Assembly: GCA_014529385.2 (NCBI GenBank)
Contig: CM043962.1
Span: 126,386,970-126,446,969, forward strand
Direction of reading: 5' to 3'
Source: Adiantum capillus-veneris
Taxonomy: Eukaryota; Streptophyta; Polypodiopsida; Polypodiales; Pteridaceae
Length of the DNA: 60,000 nt
Numbering within the stretch: the first letter of the stretch is position 1; each line of letters starts with the position of its first letter. Positions 1 through 11,063 of this stretch are shown piece by piece. Made by a program: the position numbers and the translations under genes. Under the pieces are notes generated by a model that was not told where the DNA came from, ran no database searches, and was given only the letters and a program-made list of their open reading frames with translations.

Positions 1-60
1 GCATGTCTACTAATCATACTTGCACATAATCCAAGCCAGACGCGATAAGGAGACAAAGAG

Positions 61-216
61 CGAGAGAGGGTAAGGGAGCATGTGCAGATGCACCTCCTAG
101 AGAGGAGTGCTACATCGGCATGGTGAGAGAGAAGAGAGCGAGAGAGAGTAAGGGAGCACGTGCAGATGCACCTCTTAGAGTGGACTGCTACACTGGCATG
201 GTGAGAGAGAAGAGAG
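61..216. repeat. 78-bp tandem duplication
   Basis: Two adjacent copies (61-138 and 139-216) share a purine-rich GAGAGAG start, a 'gtgcagatgcacctc' core and a 'ggcatggtgagagagaagag' end, with a few substitutions. It has no convincing coding role; the short open frame across it is low-complexity. Confidence 0.75.
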
Positions 217-1020
217 GAGAGGAGAGAAGAATTGACACATGCAATGGGTGCAATCTCCCTCATGTAAGAGTGAGCATTTTCCTTTTGCATGTATTTATTC
301 ATAGATTTCTTGAATGCTCAAAGTGAATACATAATGGCCGATCGGATATAAATGGCCATAGCTCATAATGAGCAGTTAAATAATAAAATGTCCATAAATA
401 TGCTATCCTTTTGCATAACGCTTAGCTTTTTTCACCTGTCACTTGCAATAAATAAGTCATTTTCCATTTGCATTACATAAATATTTTAACGCAAAGTTGA
501 CCACCATAGAGAAGGTCTAGGCTGACGTAGTCACAATGTTACAGAGCATCTCTACATGCCTAGATGCATTGATAGCCACTTCAGTATGCTCTCCTCTTCC
601 TCGTAGTAGGAATGCTACCACAACATGAGTGAGCGTAGCCTCACCCTTAGTCACGGGAGTCCAAGTGGATGTGCCTATAAGGCCGTTCATAGAGATAGCC
701 TCATCCCTACTCAAAGATTTTAAATTTCCTAGCTTTGGAGTTGAGGAAAGAGAGCAAAACAAGGATTCAATGAATATGTTCCTAGCGAAGTGGTGAGACA
801 TTCATGCACTGCAAAAGTAGCCTAGTCATGTGTAGCCCATAGAGGCTAACTTCTTGTTGATTGACAAGGCGTACAAGCGGTGGATGAGTTGGACTACTCG
901 TCCTGCCACATGAGAAGAGTTCAAAACGATGTTTCAAATGAAACGAAGAATAGAGAAGTTGGGAGCCATGGGACAAGTGCTCAAACAAGTCCCTAACTCA
1001 TAACATCTCAGATTATAGAA
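217..1020. other. Stretch without recognisable gene
   Basis: AT-rich sequence with only short open frames and no domain I recognise. It lies upstream of the gag remnant of Gypsy A and is probably that element's decayed 5' part (leader or N-terminal gag). No LTR pair or primer-binding site is visible to prove it. Confidence 0.4.
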
Positions 1021-2120
1021 AGATAGTACTCAAGTATAAAGGGATCAATGCATTCCATACGTCCTCACAAATTATTATCTTGAGTACCTTGAGCCTCTTC
1101 AACCAAAAGATTTATTAGAGGAAATCAAATATGCACAAATTTATGATGACATCAAGCGTCATGGTGCACGAGATGGGGCAGGTAGGGCTAGAGATAAAGA
1201 GAAAAAGGGACCGCGTTCAAAAAGAAAAAGGTTCCATAGTGATAAGAAAGGGGAGAGGATAGACCAGAGGAGTCAGGGTGGTCGTTGGTCTAAAAAATTG
1301 CGACCATTCAAAAAGAAGAGAGAGTCTGAAATCCATAAAAAAGAGCATTATGTTAAAGGGCGAAAGAAAAAACGGTGCTTTAGCTACATGAGGTAGGACA
1401 CACCAAAGCCGGGTGTCCAAAGCTTAAAGCTAGAACCAGTGGCAATGAGCCCAAGAGTGATGGCAAATCCTCTATGCAATTGCATACGGCGCAGAGGCTT
1501 AATCTCAATTCTGGAGAGTTCAAGGAGGTGACTATGTGCCGTTGTGATGAGTATCATGCTTGTTCAGTGACAGTAGCTATGTGGCAGCCTAGCACAGGCC
1601 CGCATGATATGGTGCACATGTATGACGCTATTGGTGGCCATAGAGTCACTATCTTCATTGATGATGGACCTAGCCATAACTTCTTAAACCACTTGTTAAT
1701 GAAGAAGTTAAGGTTGACTAAGATCCCAAGCGATCTTGAGTATATTGTTGGGTAGGCTAGCGGTTATTATAAGACAGTATGGAATATTGTAATCTCAAGA
1801 GTTCCATTAGCCATGCACGGTTATGAGGCTTTGCTTGACTTTTAGTTCATGCACTTGGTTAGTGCAGATGTATATCTAGGTAGGGAGTGGATGTAGAGCC
1901 GAAACCCTACTCTAGTTCAAAGGTATTTGCATAACACACTATAGTTTGACCATTGTGGTAGGGTCATCACTCTACATAGCGACTATAGTGTCCCCTCTAC
2001 CCCTCTCATATCATCCATGGAGCTATGTAGAGTAGTCCGTAGAGGCCAGATAGCAGAGGTACTTGCTTGTTACCCTCGTTTAAATTCTATTTTTGTAGAT
2101 GAAAGTAATGAAAAGTTTTC
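1021..2120 (+). pseudogene. Gypsy A: remnant of gag C-terminus and retropepsin
   Basis: Reading across several frames gives a Lys/Arg-rich basic stretch (about 1190-1370). A damaged CCHC zinc knuckle follows (about 1376-1425): the first Cys-Phe and the final 'KPGCPKLK' survive, but the middle is shifted and stopped. Next is a retropepsin remnant in an open frame at 1474-1755, where the usual D-[ST]-G-A catalytic motif reads IDDGPSHNFL. The retropepsin continues past a stop as 'DVYLGREWM' at about 1868-1895. Order and motifs are those of a Ty3/gypsy gag-protease region. Many stops and frame changes make it a long-dead copy. It is the upstream part of the element whose RT lies at 2375-3183. Confidence 0.65.
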
Positions 2121-2145
2121 ATAATTGAAATTAAAAGTAATGTTT

Positions 2146-2281
2146 GCATAGACAAACATGATAAAGAAGATGGTCATGGACGAGACCCACTGTTTGAAAA
2201 TCGCGTTTGGCATGCATAGGCAAACATGATAAAAAAGATGGCCTTGGACAAGACCCATTGTTTGAAAACCGTGTTTCACAG
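2146..2281. repeat. 68-bp tandem duplication inside Gypsy A
   Basis: Copy 1 (2146-2213) and copy 2 (2214-2281) share 'gcatag-caaacatgataaa-aagatgg' and 'gacccatTGTTTGAAAA' with scattered substitutions. The unit is not a multiple of three, so it disrupts the frame between protease and RT of the dead gypsy copy. Confidence 0.75.
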
Positions 2282-2374
2282 GCATGCAATTCTACAACAG
2301 AAAAATCCAAGGCAAAGGAGACCCTCACAAAAAAGTACGTAGATGCTTTTAAAAAAATCATTAGAAGAATTTCA

Positions 2375-3183
2375 CGATGTACTTCCCGATGATTTATCGG
2401 ATGGCTTGCCACCATCACGTGAAGTAGACCATGGCATCGATGTTATGCCGTGTTCCAAACCTATAAGCAAGCTTGCTCACGGATTAAGCCACTCTGAGGC
2501 ACATGATGTTAAAAATAAATAACAGAGTATGAGAACAAAGGCTTCATGAGGCCTCGTTCTAGTTTGTGGGCATTGTCTATTCTTTTGGTAAAGGAGAAGG
2601 ACAGATCTATGTAGATATTCATGGATTATAGGGCTCTTAATAAGATACCAATTAAGAACAAATATCCAATGCCTAGTATGGATGAGTTTTTTGATCAACT
2701 CTTTGGGTCAAACTTATTTTCAAAGATATACCTGAGATTTGGTTATCATCAAGTTAGAGTTAGAATTAGATTAAAAGACGTTTGTGAGAAGACAACATTT
2801 TCAGACATTGTGAGTTCTTGATTATGCCACTTGGGCTAACCAATGCACCAACAACATTTATGACGCTTACGAACAATGTTTTGCATATGTACTTAGGAAA
2901 GTCCATAGTAGTTTTCCTATACGATATACTAATATATAGAAAATCTCAAAAAAGATACGTACAACGTTTATGTCTAGTGTTTGAGTTATTGGAAAAAAGT
3001 AAACTATTTGCAAAGAAAAGCAAACGTGATTTCTTTGAAACCGAGATTCATTATCTTGGTCACATTATATCCGTAGAGGGAATGCAAATGGAACTTGAGA
3101 AAGTGGAAGCTATTCTTAGGTGGCCATCGCTAAGAAATCTCGAGGAACTTCAGATTTTTCTTGGTATGTCATGGTTGTACTAA
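2375..3183 (+). pseudogene. Gypsy A: reverse transcriptase remnant
   Basis: Two overlapping frames (2621-2821 and 2818-3183) give successive Ty3/gypsy RT blocks: [18 protein letters not shown], then [15 protein letters not shown], then [15 protein letters not shown], then HYLGHIISVEGMQ. The catalytic F/Y-x-DD box reads FLYDIL (about 2915), so the first catalytic Asp is lost. A frame change lies near 2818, and stops occur upstream around 2520 and 2610. The family role is copying element RNA into DNA in the virus-like particle. This copy cannot do so. Confidence 0.8.
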
Positions 3184-3780
3184 AAATATGTGAAGGACTT
3201 TGTGAAGATTGCAGTCCTATTGACTGACCAACTGAGGTCAAAAAGTAAAAGTATAGTTTGGGGGAAAGCCTAAGAGAAGAGCTTTGAAAAGCTTAAGGTG
3301 GCTATAGCAGCCACACATATATTGACTAAAGTTGATCCAAACGGGTCATTTGTCCGGGAGACAGATGCAACCATTGGGACCATACTATGCAAAGGGGATG
3401 CTTGATTGCATTTGAGAGTAAAAGAATTAGTTTGTGCCCAACATAAATACTTGGCCTACGAGTGAGAGTTACAAGCAATAGTACATGTACTTAAAAGGTG
3501 GAGACACTATTTATATGATGCGACTTTTGAAGTTTAGATGGACCATGAAAGTCTGAAACGACTTTCAAATAATAATGAATTGAAGGGAAGAAAAGCTCGG
3601 TGGATGGAGATCCTACAAGAGTTTGACCTTCAAATATGTTACCAAAGAGGTAAATATTACGTAGTGGCAAATGCACTTAGTTGCATGTTGAAAATTAATG
3701 AATTAAGCTTCAGAGTCTTCAAGAATAAATTCTTGGAGTCACTACATGGCTTATGTGAGCATGATCCATCTTTTACAGAG
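3184..3780 (+). pseudogene. Gypsy A: RNase H remnant
   Basis: Directly downstream of RT. Fragments in shifting frames match the gypsy RNase H order: FVRETDATIGTILCKGD (about 3350-3400), then a 'KYLAYE..LQAIVHVLKRWRHYL' block (about 3445-3515). An open frame from 3538 follows with MDHESLKRLSNN and 'YYVVANALS' (about 3655-3680). Several stops interrupt it. The integrase of the same element is not here; it reappears at 18281 beyond the Gypsy B insertion. Confidence 0.7.
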
Positions 3781-3787
3781 GTCTCGC

Positions 3788-3921
3788 ATGTTGTATGCCA
3801 TCACACCACCTCACAAATGCGACCACCTCCCTCATTTTCACGTAGTGCTAGTCTGGAATGCTATATGAGATCATACCATCTCACAAATGCGACCACCTCC
3901 CTCATTGGCACATAGTGCTAG
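3788..3921. repeat. 70-bp tandem duplication next to the Gypsy B insertion
   Basis: Copies 3788-3851 and 3858-3921 share 'tcacaaatgcgaccacctcc' and a 'tagtgctag' end at an offset of 70 bp. It lies in the RNase H-integrase spacer of Gypsy A. The 63 bases after it (3922-3984) hold nothing recognisable and end in the 5-bp target site aataa (3980-3984). Confidence 0.75.
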
Positions 3922-3984
3922 AATAGAGAGAATGGTCGTAGATGCAACAAGTAGAAAAGCAAGAGAGTCCAATGAGACTAATAA

Positions 3985-5610
3985 TGTAATGGAATTGGCC
4001 TATTAACTTGAGAGTAGCGGAAATTAATGAGAATACTTTGAAGAAATTACTTTGTGAGCATAGCGGGTGAACATAATTGAAGATAGCAACATAATCATAG
4101 CAATTAGTTAACTTGGCATGAAAAATACTTTTGCAAGAGAGAGAATTTAGAGAACATGGCAACAGTTGAGCCGGTCCCCCCTCCAATAGGCATTTGTATT
4201 ATGATTTCTCCCATCAAGAGAGACTTGTTACAATACAATCTTTGTGTTCCTTATGACCTAGGTCATGCAATGAAGATTGAAAACTTCATGCATCACAAGC
4301 ATAACATAAACTTGAAGAAAGCTTTAACTATTCCAAGCCTCAGTCCCAAGACCTCAAACACCTTCGAAGGTGGAGAGAGCTAGCAAGGAATGAGCGTAGG
4401 GAAGAGGAAGAAGAAACATTTCATAGGAGAAAGAATTAGTTCCTCACTTATCATAACTCTTCTTGCTAGCATACATAATAGCATAGTAATGAAGATGGAG
4501 AAGATGGCAAGCTTAAGCATTGAAGCATGGCTCTTGGTTGGATTTGCACTCCATAGCCAAGAGTGTTGGTGTAGGCTCTCAACTTCTCAAGGAGCATGGA
4601 GAAGGAGATGGAGCTCTTGCACTTTGCATAGCACACAATGAGAGCGTGTGTGAGTGTGTGTGGGTGAGTATACCCCCTAAGCAACCCCCTAGCTTACTTT
4701 GGTTGACCCCCCCCCCCCCCCCCCCCCCCCCTTGTAGCTCATGCTTGAAGCTCATTGGGCCCCTCCAGGCTTAGCCAATCATAAGCAGGAGGCATTACAA
4801 GCAACAACGGTAGCCTTGGGACAAGTGTCCCCCTTTCCCCTTTGAGAGAGAGGACTTGATAAATGCAAAGACAATCAATTAAATCTCCTAAATTATCATT
4901 GGACCCCTTGGGTGGCTAACCAATAGGGTTCAGACACACTATGAGGGCAACATGAGGAGGAACTTGACAAGTGTCCTTGCTACCTCTTAAGGCTTGGGGT
5001 TACCTTGAGTGTGTGTGTGTGTGTGTGTGTGTTCTCTCACTAGCCCCTACAATATGGGCTCGCCCCCTCTTGTGTAGGGATCATTTTGAATTTAGGTGCT
5101 CAAGCACCTTACTCATCAAGCATGACAAAGCACTTCTAGCTTGGGGCTGTTTCCACAAGCATCTCAAGCAAGCACAACAAAGCACCTCAAGCACCTTAGT
5201 CATCCAGTAGGACAAGCACCTCAAGCACCTTAATCACCCAACAAGACAAGCACCTCAAGCACCTTAATCAAGCACGACATGTACCTCAAGCAGGACAAGC
5301 ACCTCGAGCTTGGGTCGGGTTCCCACCTCAAGCTCAGCCCTAGCTTACCTAAGGTCAAAGGACTTTTACACACATTATTGGAGGTCTTCAATGAAGCTAA
5401 CCCTAAGGTCTTATGCTCCATTGGTGGTTAGCCTTGCTCTTTGATAGACCATCTCTCATTTGGGCCCCTTTACCATTGGCCCCGTGTTTAGATAGATCTA
5501 TAAGCACATGCCTATATCTTAACCCTTGTTCCCGTTTATTCTCCCACATTAAGTCATCAGTTTAATATGAGAAAATAATTTGGGTTGGTTAGATGTTAGA
5601 TTTGATGACA
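3985..5610 (-). repeat. Gypsy B 3' LTR (left)
   Basis: 1626-bp LTR starting TGTAATGG and ending TGACA. It contains a poly-C run (4707-4731), a (TG)n run (5009-5032) and a CAAGCACCT-rich minisatellite (about 5095-5320). At 5209-5213 it carries an uninterrupted 'gtaggacaag', the empty site for the Copia C insertion found in the partner LTR. Short open frames inside it (for example near 4390-4774) recur in the other LTR at 11483-11843 and are not genes. Confidence 0.92.
5095..5320. repeat. CAAGCACCT-type minisatellite in the Gypsy B LTR
   Basis: Repeated 'gacaagcacctcaagcacct' and 'caagcaccttaatca-ccagcaaga' units of roughly 30-35 bp, imperfect, several in a row. The same array occurs in the right LTR at about 12205-12322 and 17874-17990, split by Copia C. 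Confidence 0.7.
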
Positions 5611-5987
5611 TTACCTCTCTCTTGAAATCATAGTCGTCCTTGACTATGAGGCAGAAGAGATAAAGCCTTAGTCATTAGTCAATCTTACTTAGCGTGCAGA
5701 GGATCCCTTTTTACCCTACGACATCTTTCCAATATGGATGACTAATCCATTTGGTGCTGGGAGACATAGCTGCCGCAAGCATGTCTGCTCTTTAGTCCAT
5801 TTCATTCTCCCAAAGTAGAGTGACAAATTCTACTTGGTGTTTGAGAGACGTTGTCATCACAAACATGATTCTAAGCATGCATACTATTTAAATTTGTGCA
5901 TAATAAAAAGAGAACTAGTCTTATAAGACAAAAACATGGGTCATTTGAAAGAAATTTGTACGTTTGCATTGGAAGCATTGACAAGGT
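5611..5987 (-). other. Gypsy B 3' untranslated segment with polypurine tract
   Basis: The minus-strand purine tract AAGAGAGAGG lies at about 5613-5624, immediately inside the 3' LTR, where plus-strand DNA synthesis would be primed. The rest, up to the end of the chromodomain frame, holds no further domain. Confidence 0.6.
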
Positions 5988-7437
5988 TCATACTATCCTT
6001 AAGCTGTATTCCTTGCATCCATCTAGCATCTTCAAAAGGATAATTTTTGAACTAATAAGATACCATCGGATAATCTTACCATGTCGTAGTACCTTGTCTT
6101 CATGCCGAAGGATAGCTTCGGGTTGTAGCACCTCTTCTTGGTCTTCAACTTCGGGAGGATATTCAATAATTGGTTCACTTGGTGGATCTCCTTTGTAGGC
6201 CTTGAGTAGGCTTACAGAAAGGCATTGTGTATGAGACAATGGTTGGGCAACTTGAGTTGATAAGCCGTCTCATTGATGGGCTTCAAGATTTGGAAAGGAT
6301 CATAGTATCTTTTTGCTAACTTAGCATAATACTTTTGATGGCCCGTAGGATTTTTGCCCGTTGTTTGCCTTAATCGAGCCGTAGGAAACTTAAGTAAGAC
6401 CCAATCATTTTCTTTGAACGTTAAGGCCCTTCTATGCTTGTCAGCAGCAACTTTTTGCCTTTGTTGAGAGATGGATATAGCCTCCTTAATCTTTTGAAAA
6501 GATTCTTTTAGGTCACGGCTATACTCATCGGCAGCGAAGATCTTCCCATGTACTTTGAGTAGCAAGGGACTTTTAGGTCTTCCCTCAATGATCTCAAAAG
6601 GTGATTTTCCCGTAGAAGTATGTACGGTATTGTTGTAGGCATACTCTACAATAGGTAAATATTTTTCCCATTGTGAGCATTGATCTACTTTGGTAACATA
6701 AGTCTTGAGTAGATCGAGTATCATAAGATTGGCTATTTCACTTTGGCCATCTGTTTGTGGGTGATAGACCGAAGAGAAATTCAATCTTGTTCCTAGATTT
6801 TCAAAGAGACTTTTCCAGAAATTACTAGTCATTCTAGGATCTCTATCTGACACGATGGATGTGGGTAATCCATGGTGTTTGAAAATCTAAGATATGAAGA
6901 GAGTTGCCATTTGGTGTGCCTTAATAGTCTTTTTGACAGGAATAAAGTGTGCTTGCTTGCTAAACCTATCGACTATTGTCCATATTCCGGTATTCCCATG
7001 GATAGACTTGGGTAATCCAAAGATGAAATCCATGGATATAATCTCCCATGGTGAATTTGGGATAGGCAATGGTTGGAGTAATCCAACTTGCTTCCCTCTA
7101 TCATATTTGGTCTTTTGGCATACTGCACATTTTGAAACATATCTTGTATGTCCACTTTCATGGTAGGCCAATAGAAGTACGTCCCTACTCCTCGGAGAGT
7201 AGGTTGAATACCTCTATGCCCCGCATAAGGAGGAGCATGGGATTCATACATAACTTTCTCACGAAGGGAATGAGTAACACATAGCCTATTGCCATGGAGA
7301 AGATAACCATCCCGCAAGGTGAATGGTTCCTCTTTCTTTCCCAGAGCAAGGGCTAACATTATGTCTCTAAAATCAGGATCAGTAGCATATTCATCTATTA
7401 TAGAGGATAGATCATTGTGAGTAGCTATAGACACCAC
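5988..7437 (-). pseudogene. Gypsy B: integrase with C-terminal chromodomain (broken)
   Basis: The H2C2 zinc-binding part is visible at about 7240-7080 (YESHAPPYAGHRGIQPT, then a degraded second Cys pair). The DDE core follows: MDFIFGLPKSIHGNTG (about 7030), VSDRDPRMTS (about 6850) and TDGQSEIANL (about 6745). All three acidic positions are present. The C-terminal domain (WVLLKFPTARLRQ, YQLKLPNHCLIHNAFL) follows in the open frame 6853-6212. A chromodomain-like end lies at 6239-5988: PEAILRHEDKVLRHGKIIR is clear, then it runs out of frame. Frame changes near 7000, 6870 and 6220 and a stop separate the pieces. In chromoviruses the chromodomain steers integration toward particular chromatin. Confidence 0.85.
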
Positions 7438-8022
7438 ATTAACTTTTGGTCGTTTTGTGAAAGTGCATCGGCCACTTGATTGTGCTTACCAGCAATGTGA
7501 GCAATATGAAAGTTAAATTGCGAAAGAAAATTTGCCCACCTCATTTGTTTGTCTAAGAGCTTGGTTTGCATCATGAAACACTTGAGACTTTGGTGATCGG
7601 TTCATAGAATGAATGGAGTCCCCAATAAGTAGTGCTTCCATGCGTCTAGGGCATGTAGAACAACTAAAAGCTCTTTCTCATAAATGCCCAAGACTCGTTC
7701 ATCAGTATTGAGCCTTCGGCTCTCATATACTATGTCATGCCCTTCTTGAAGCAAAATTGCTCCAAGGCAATCACCACAAGCATCACATTGGACGTCAAAT
7801 GGTTTTGAGAGATCGGGAAGCACGAGGACTCCTCCTTGAGCTTGCCAAAAGCATTTTTCTTCTTAGCAGTCCATACATACTTAACGTTCTACTTAGTTAA
7901 GTCATGTAGTGGTCCTGCTACTTGAGAGAATTTTGCTATGAAGCGTCTATAATATGCGCACATACCAATAAAGCTTCTTACCTCATGTAGGTTCCTTGGA
8001 TTAGGCCATGCTTTTATTACCT
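7438..8022 (-). pseudogene. Gypsy B: RT connection and RNase H (broken)
   Basis: The open frame 7823-7602 shows the RNase H start LPDLSKPFDVQCDACGDCLG and the ELLVVLHALDAWKHYL block. The intervening RT connection (about 8020-7830) is readable but stop-ridden, and the following 'QSLKCFMMQTKLLDKQMRW' region (about 7600-7500) is degraded. It is continuous with RT at 8023-8928 and integrase at 7437 but in other frames. Confidence 0.8.
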
Positions 8023-8928
8023 CTAACTTTGATGGATAATATGACCTAGGTATTGAATCTCTTGAAATAAAAATTCGATTTTCTTTTGGTTGAGAAAAAG
8101 CTTATTCTCCCTCAATGCTTGAAAAATTACTTGGAGATGTTGCTTATGTTCCTCCAAAGACTTGGAGTAAATGATGATATCATCAAAGAACACTCCAGTG
8201 AATTTGCGGCAAGGTCTAAAATTTTTCTCTATTAGACGATTGAACGTAGCTAGTGCATTAGTCCAGCCAAAAGGCATGATTAGATATTCATAAAGACCAA
8301 ACATTGTGCAAAACGTGGTCTTTAAGATATCTTTATCCAATATCCTTAGTTGATGATAGCCACTCTTAAGGTCAATCCTGCTAAAGTAGGTAGAGCCTTG
8401 TAGCTTATCGAATAGATCTTCTACGCGAGGCACAAGAAATCTGTTTTTGATAGTGATATGGTTTAGTGCTTGATAGTCCACACACATACGATATGTACCA
8501 TCTTTCTTTTTCACTAAAAGGACTGGAGAACAAAAGGGAGAGGAACTAGGCCTCACCATCCCTTTGTCTACCAATTCCTGTACTTGCCTCATGATCTCCT
8601 CTTGTTGAGCTTGTGAGACTCGATAAGGAGGTTTGTTAGGCGGTGAGCTTCCTGGAAGGAGCTCAATGCGATGGTCATCATCCCCTGGTTTTGAAGGTAA
8701 GTCCATAGGGATATCATCAATGAACACATCTTGGATTCCTTTTAGAAAATTAGACAAGTCTAACTCTTCTTGATTCCTACCATTTACTTTTGATGAAACA
8801 TTAGTATCTTTTAGAGATTCTTTGACAAAAATCATGTACGCAAAAACTGAGCTCTTCATTGATTTATCAAAAGCAGGAGAATTTACAAGTGGAACGGTGC
8901 AACCACACTCACTAGCATCTATATACAT
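8023..8928 (-). pseudogene. Gypsy B: reverse transcriptase
   Basis: A 301-codon open stretch with the full set of Ty3/gypsy RT blocks in order: PYRVSQAQQEEIMRQVQEL, then SPVLLVKKKDGTYRMCVDY, then ALNHITIKNRFLVP, FSRIDLKSGYHQLRI, YEYLIMPFGWTNALATF, the catalytic FFDDIIIYS, then YLGHIIH. The DD pair is intact and this piece alone looks catalytically plausible, but it is cut off from the other domains by frameshifts. The N-terminal part (8928 to about 8760) is the protease-RT linker. Confidence 0.88.
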
Positions 8929-9253
8929 GTTTTTCCTCTATAGGTGAAGTAGATTCTCCTTTCAAGGAAGTTCATATTGGCAGCCATGCGATCAAACCAT
9001 GGCGCCCCTAGGATAGCATCCTCATGTTGGAGAGGAGAGATGAAAAAGTCTTCTTTGTTGACATAGCTTTGGACATGAAGCTTCAACTTCCCAATCAAGG
9101 GAGTGACGGAGGCTTACTGTCCCTTGAAAGTTGTGTCAGCCATTACCATATCTCCCAACTCGAAAGCTTGAATGCCCAACTTGGTGGCCAACTCCGTTGC
9201 TATGAAGTTGTGAGTAGAGCCAGGGTCAAACAAGGTGAAGGCATCATGATCTC
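8929..9253 (-). pseudogene. Gypsy B: retropepsin remnant
   Basis: Minus-strand translation gives TLFDPGSTHNFIATELATKL (about 9240-9180). The catalytic D-[ST]-G-[AS] box therefore reads D-P-G-S, with an unusual Pro. Then comes VTPLIGKLKLHVQSYVNKED (about 9105-9050) and the 'ILGAPWF' flap-end motif (about 9010), typical of plant gypsy proteases. A stop falls after about residue 50. An overlapping plus-strand frame at 9024-9281 is a shadow. Confidence 0.75.
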
Positions 9254-10668
9254 TTACCTTTTCCCAAGTATAGGAAAGTGATGATCCTCTGCAATGAGCG
9301 TCCTCTTTTGGAGCTTCGATGGTGGAGAACGATAGCCATGTCCTTGCTCCCCACGCTTAAAACACTTATGGTCCTTGCGAAAAGCTTCAAGCTCTTCAGG
9401 ACAGAGTTTGTTTTTGCCTTTGTAAACTCCCTTCTCCTTGGACCGATTGGTGTTGTTGTTGTTGGAAGTGCCTTGGGAAGAATTTTGAGCATTGGTTTTC
9501 CCCTTTGTATCATTTTTGTCTTTGTTTTCCATGGGCTTGACATTCTGTCTAGCCCCTTGATGGAAATTGATGCGTGAAGCAACCATGGTGTGATGGATTA
9601 CTTCGCTAATAGAACTAGGCCATTGAGAGTTGATGTATTCGGCCATCTCTTTAGGTAATCCCGCACAAAATTGCTGCCTTTGCTCATCAAAGTCTACCTT
9701 TTGAAAGACAATAGCCTTGAGATGTAAACCCAAAATTTGTCTACATACTTGTGGATAGACTCATGAGAGAGAAGCTTCAAGTTGCGCCATTCGGTAAGCA
9801 CTTTTTCCTTTGCATCACTTGTAAGGAATCGCTTCATGATGGAAACTCGTAGAGTTTTCCATGTCTTTGGGGCTTCGTCGTTGCCACGAAGGCTAGCCCA
9901 CCATTGACGAGCTGATTTTTGAAAGTGCATAGCTACATGGCGTAGCTTGGAGGACTCTGTGAAGCCCTCGTCTCGAAAAGCCGCATCAAATTGCTGGATG
10001 AAAGCCAACACTTTGTCGGTAGCACCAAAGGTGCCATCATAGGTGAGAAAAGAGATACTCTTTCCTCTCTCCTTAAAATTATTTAGCTTTTGTGACCTTC
10101 GCCATGCAGGGTATGATTTGCGATGTCCTCCCCTTCTGTATTCTCTAGGAGAATATCTATAGCTTTCGTCGGAAGAGGAGGAAGGTGAAGAAGAAGGAGA
10201 AGAGGGTGACCTCTTCCTAGCCTTTTTCTTCCTTTGTTTCCTCTCTTCCTTTTTGGAATGACGAGGAGAAGGACTGTGTGTTGATCTTTTCCTCTTGGGA
10301 GGAGTGAACGATCATCTAGACCGTCGTCTTTGTGGAGCCACATCTTCAGAGGAACTTAAACTTTCATTGCTTTCTTGCTCTTTGGATTCCTCCTCTCGAA
10401 TGGGAGAGAGTTTTCTTTTGGGGGTCTCTTCAAGAGGCATCCTAAGCTCCCTCTCTCTTGGGATTTCCCTTCCTCTCTTGGAGAGGAAGGGAAATCCCAT
10501 AAGCGCCAAGTTGTTGAGTAACTTCGGCTTGCAAAGCAGGGTTGCCCATAGCCTCTGCAACCTAGTTACGAGATAATTTACAAACATGGGGGCATCATCA
10601 TTAGCACCTTCTTGTGCAAAATCAAAGCTATCAATGTTCATTCTACTCTCTTGATTCTTGTTAGCCAT
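9254..10668 (-). pseudogene. Gypsy B: gag (broken)
   Basis: Three frame-shifted pieces. The N-terminal part (10668-10312) begins MANKNQESRMN, with a Ser/Arg/Glu-rich end. The retrotransposon-gag core (10011-9694) has FIQQFDAAFRDEGFTESSKL and ARQWWASL. The C-terminal part (9733-9254) has QQFCAGLPKEMAEYINSQ, a basic linker and a zinc knuckle. The knuckle reads CFKRGEQGHGYRSPP, so the second and fourth zinc ligands of C-x2-C-x4-H-x4-C are lost. Gag forms the particle shell and binds element RNA; this copy could not do so normally. Confidence 0.82.
10459..10499. repeat. Perfect 19-bp hairpin inside Gypsy B gag
   Basis: Arms 10459-10477 and 10481-10499 are exact reverse complements (TGGGATTTCCCTTCCTCTC) with a 3-base loop, ttg. 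It lies in coding sequence; both arms are translated. Confidence 0.85.
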
Positions 10669-11050
10669 GTTAACAAAATTTTATTTATGTACTTAGTGTA
10701 TGCTTTGGCAATTCAAAACCTTAGTTGCCACTCCTCTTAGCCTTTGAAAATCGGCTCTTAAGTATCTACACCAACGGCTCGAAGTGGTTAATTATAGAGA
10801 GTAGTGGAGTAAGTCTAATATAGCAAAGTTGCTGAGAGCTAGCTCCTTTCGGACTTCTTATGGCTCAATAATGGTAAAGCCCTAGGCAAGTCTAAAAAGA
10901 TTCCATAGGTGTGCACCATATCCCACATAGTGGGCTCAACAAAACCGATAATAGATCCCAGTTCTACTTGCCCTAATATAATTAACAACATCAACCATTT
11001 ATAGGCTACTTAAGGACCTCTCTTCTTAAGCAAGAAAAGAGAAACCAAAT
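10669..11050 (-). other. Gypsy B 5' leader
   Basis: Untranslated stretch between the primer-binding site and the gag start codon at 10668. I see no open frame or domain in it. RNA packaging signals would be expected here but cannot be recognised by eye. Confidence 0.6.
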
Positions 11051-11062
11051 GCTATGATACCA
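11051..11062 (-). promoter_or_regulatory. Gypsy B primer-binding site
   Basis: The minus strand reads TGGTATCATAGC, one mismatch from the initiator-Met tRNA 3'-end complement TGGTATCAGAGC. It lies one base inside the TG end of the right LTR, which fixes that LTR as the 5' one. Confidence 0.88.
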
Positions 11063-11063
11063 A

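Noticed and set aside
4390-4774. Open frames of 83-84 codons on both strands, identical at 11483-11843
   Set aside because: They lie within the two LTRs of Gypsy B; duplication is explained by the LTR pair, and poly-C and TG runs interrupt them.
6894-7284. Plus-strand frames across 6894-7284 and 9024-9577
   Set aside because: They are antisense shadows of Gypsy B integrase and gag; the minus strand carries the domain motifs.
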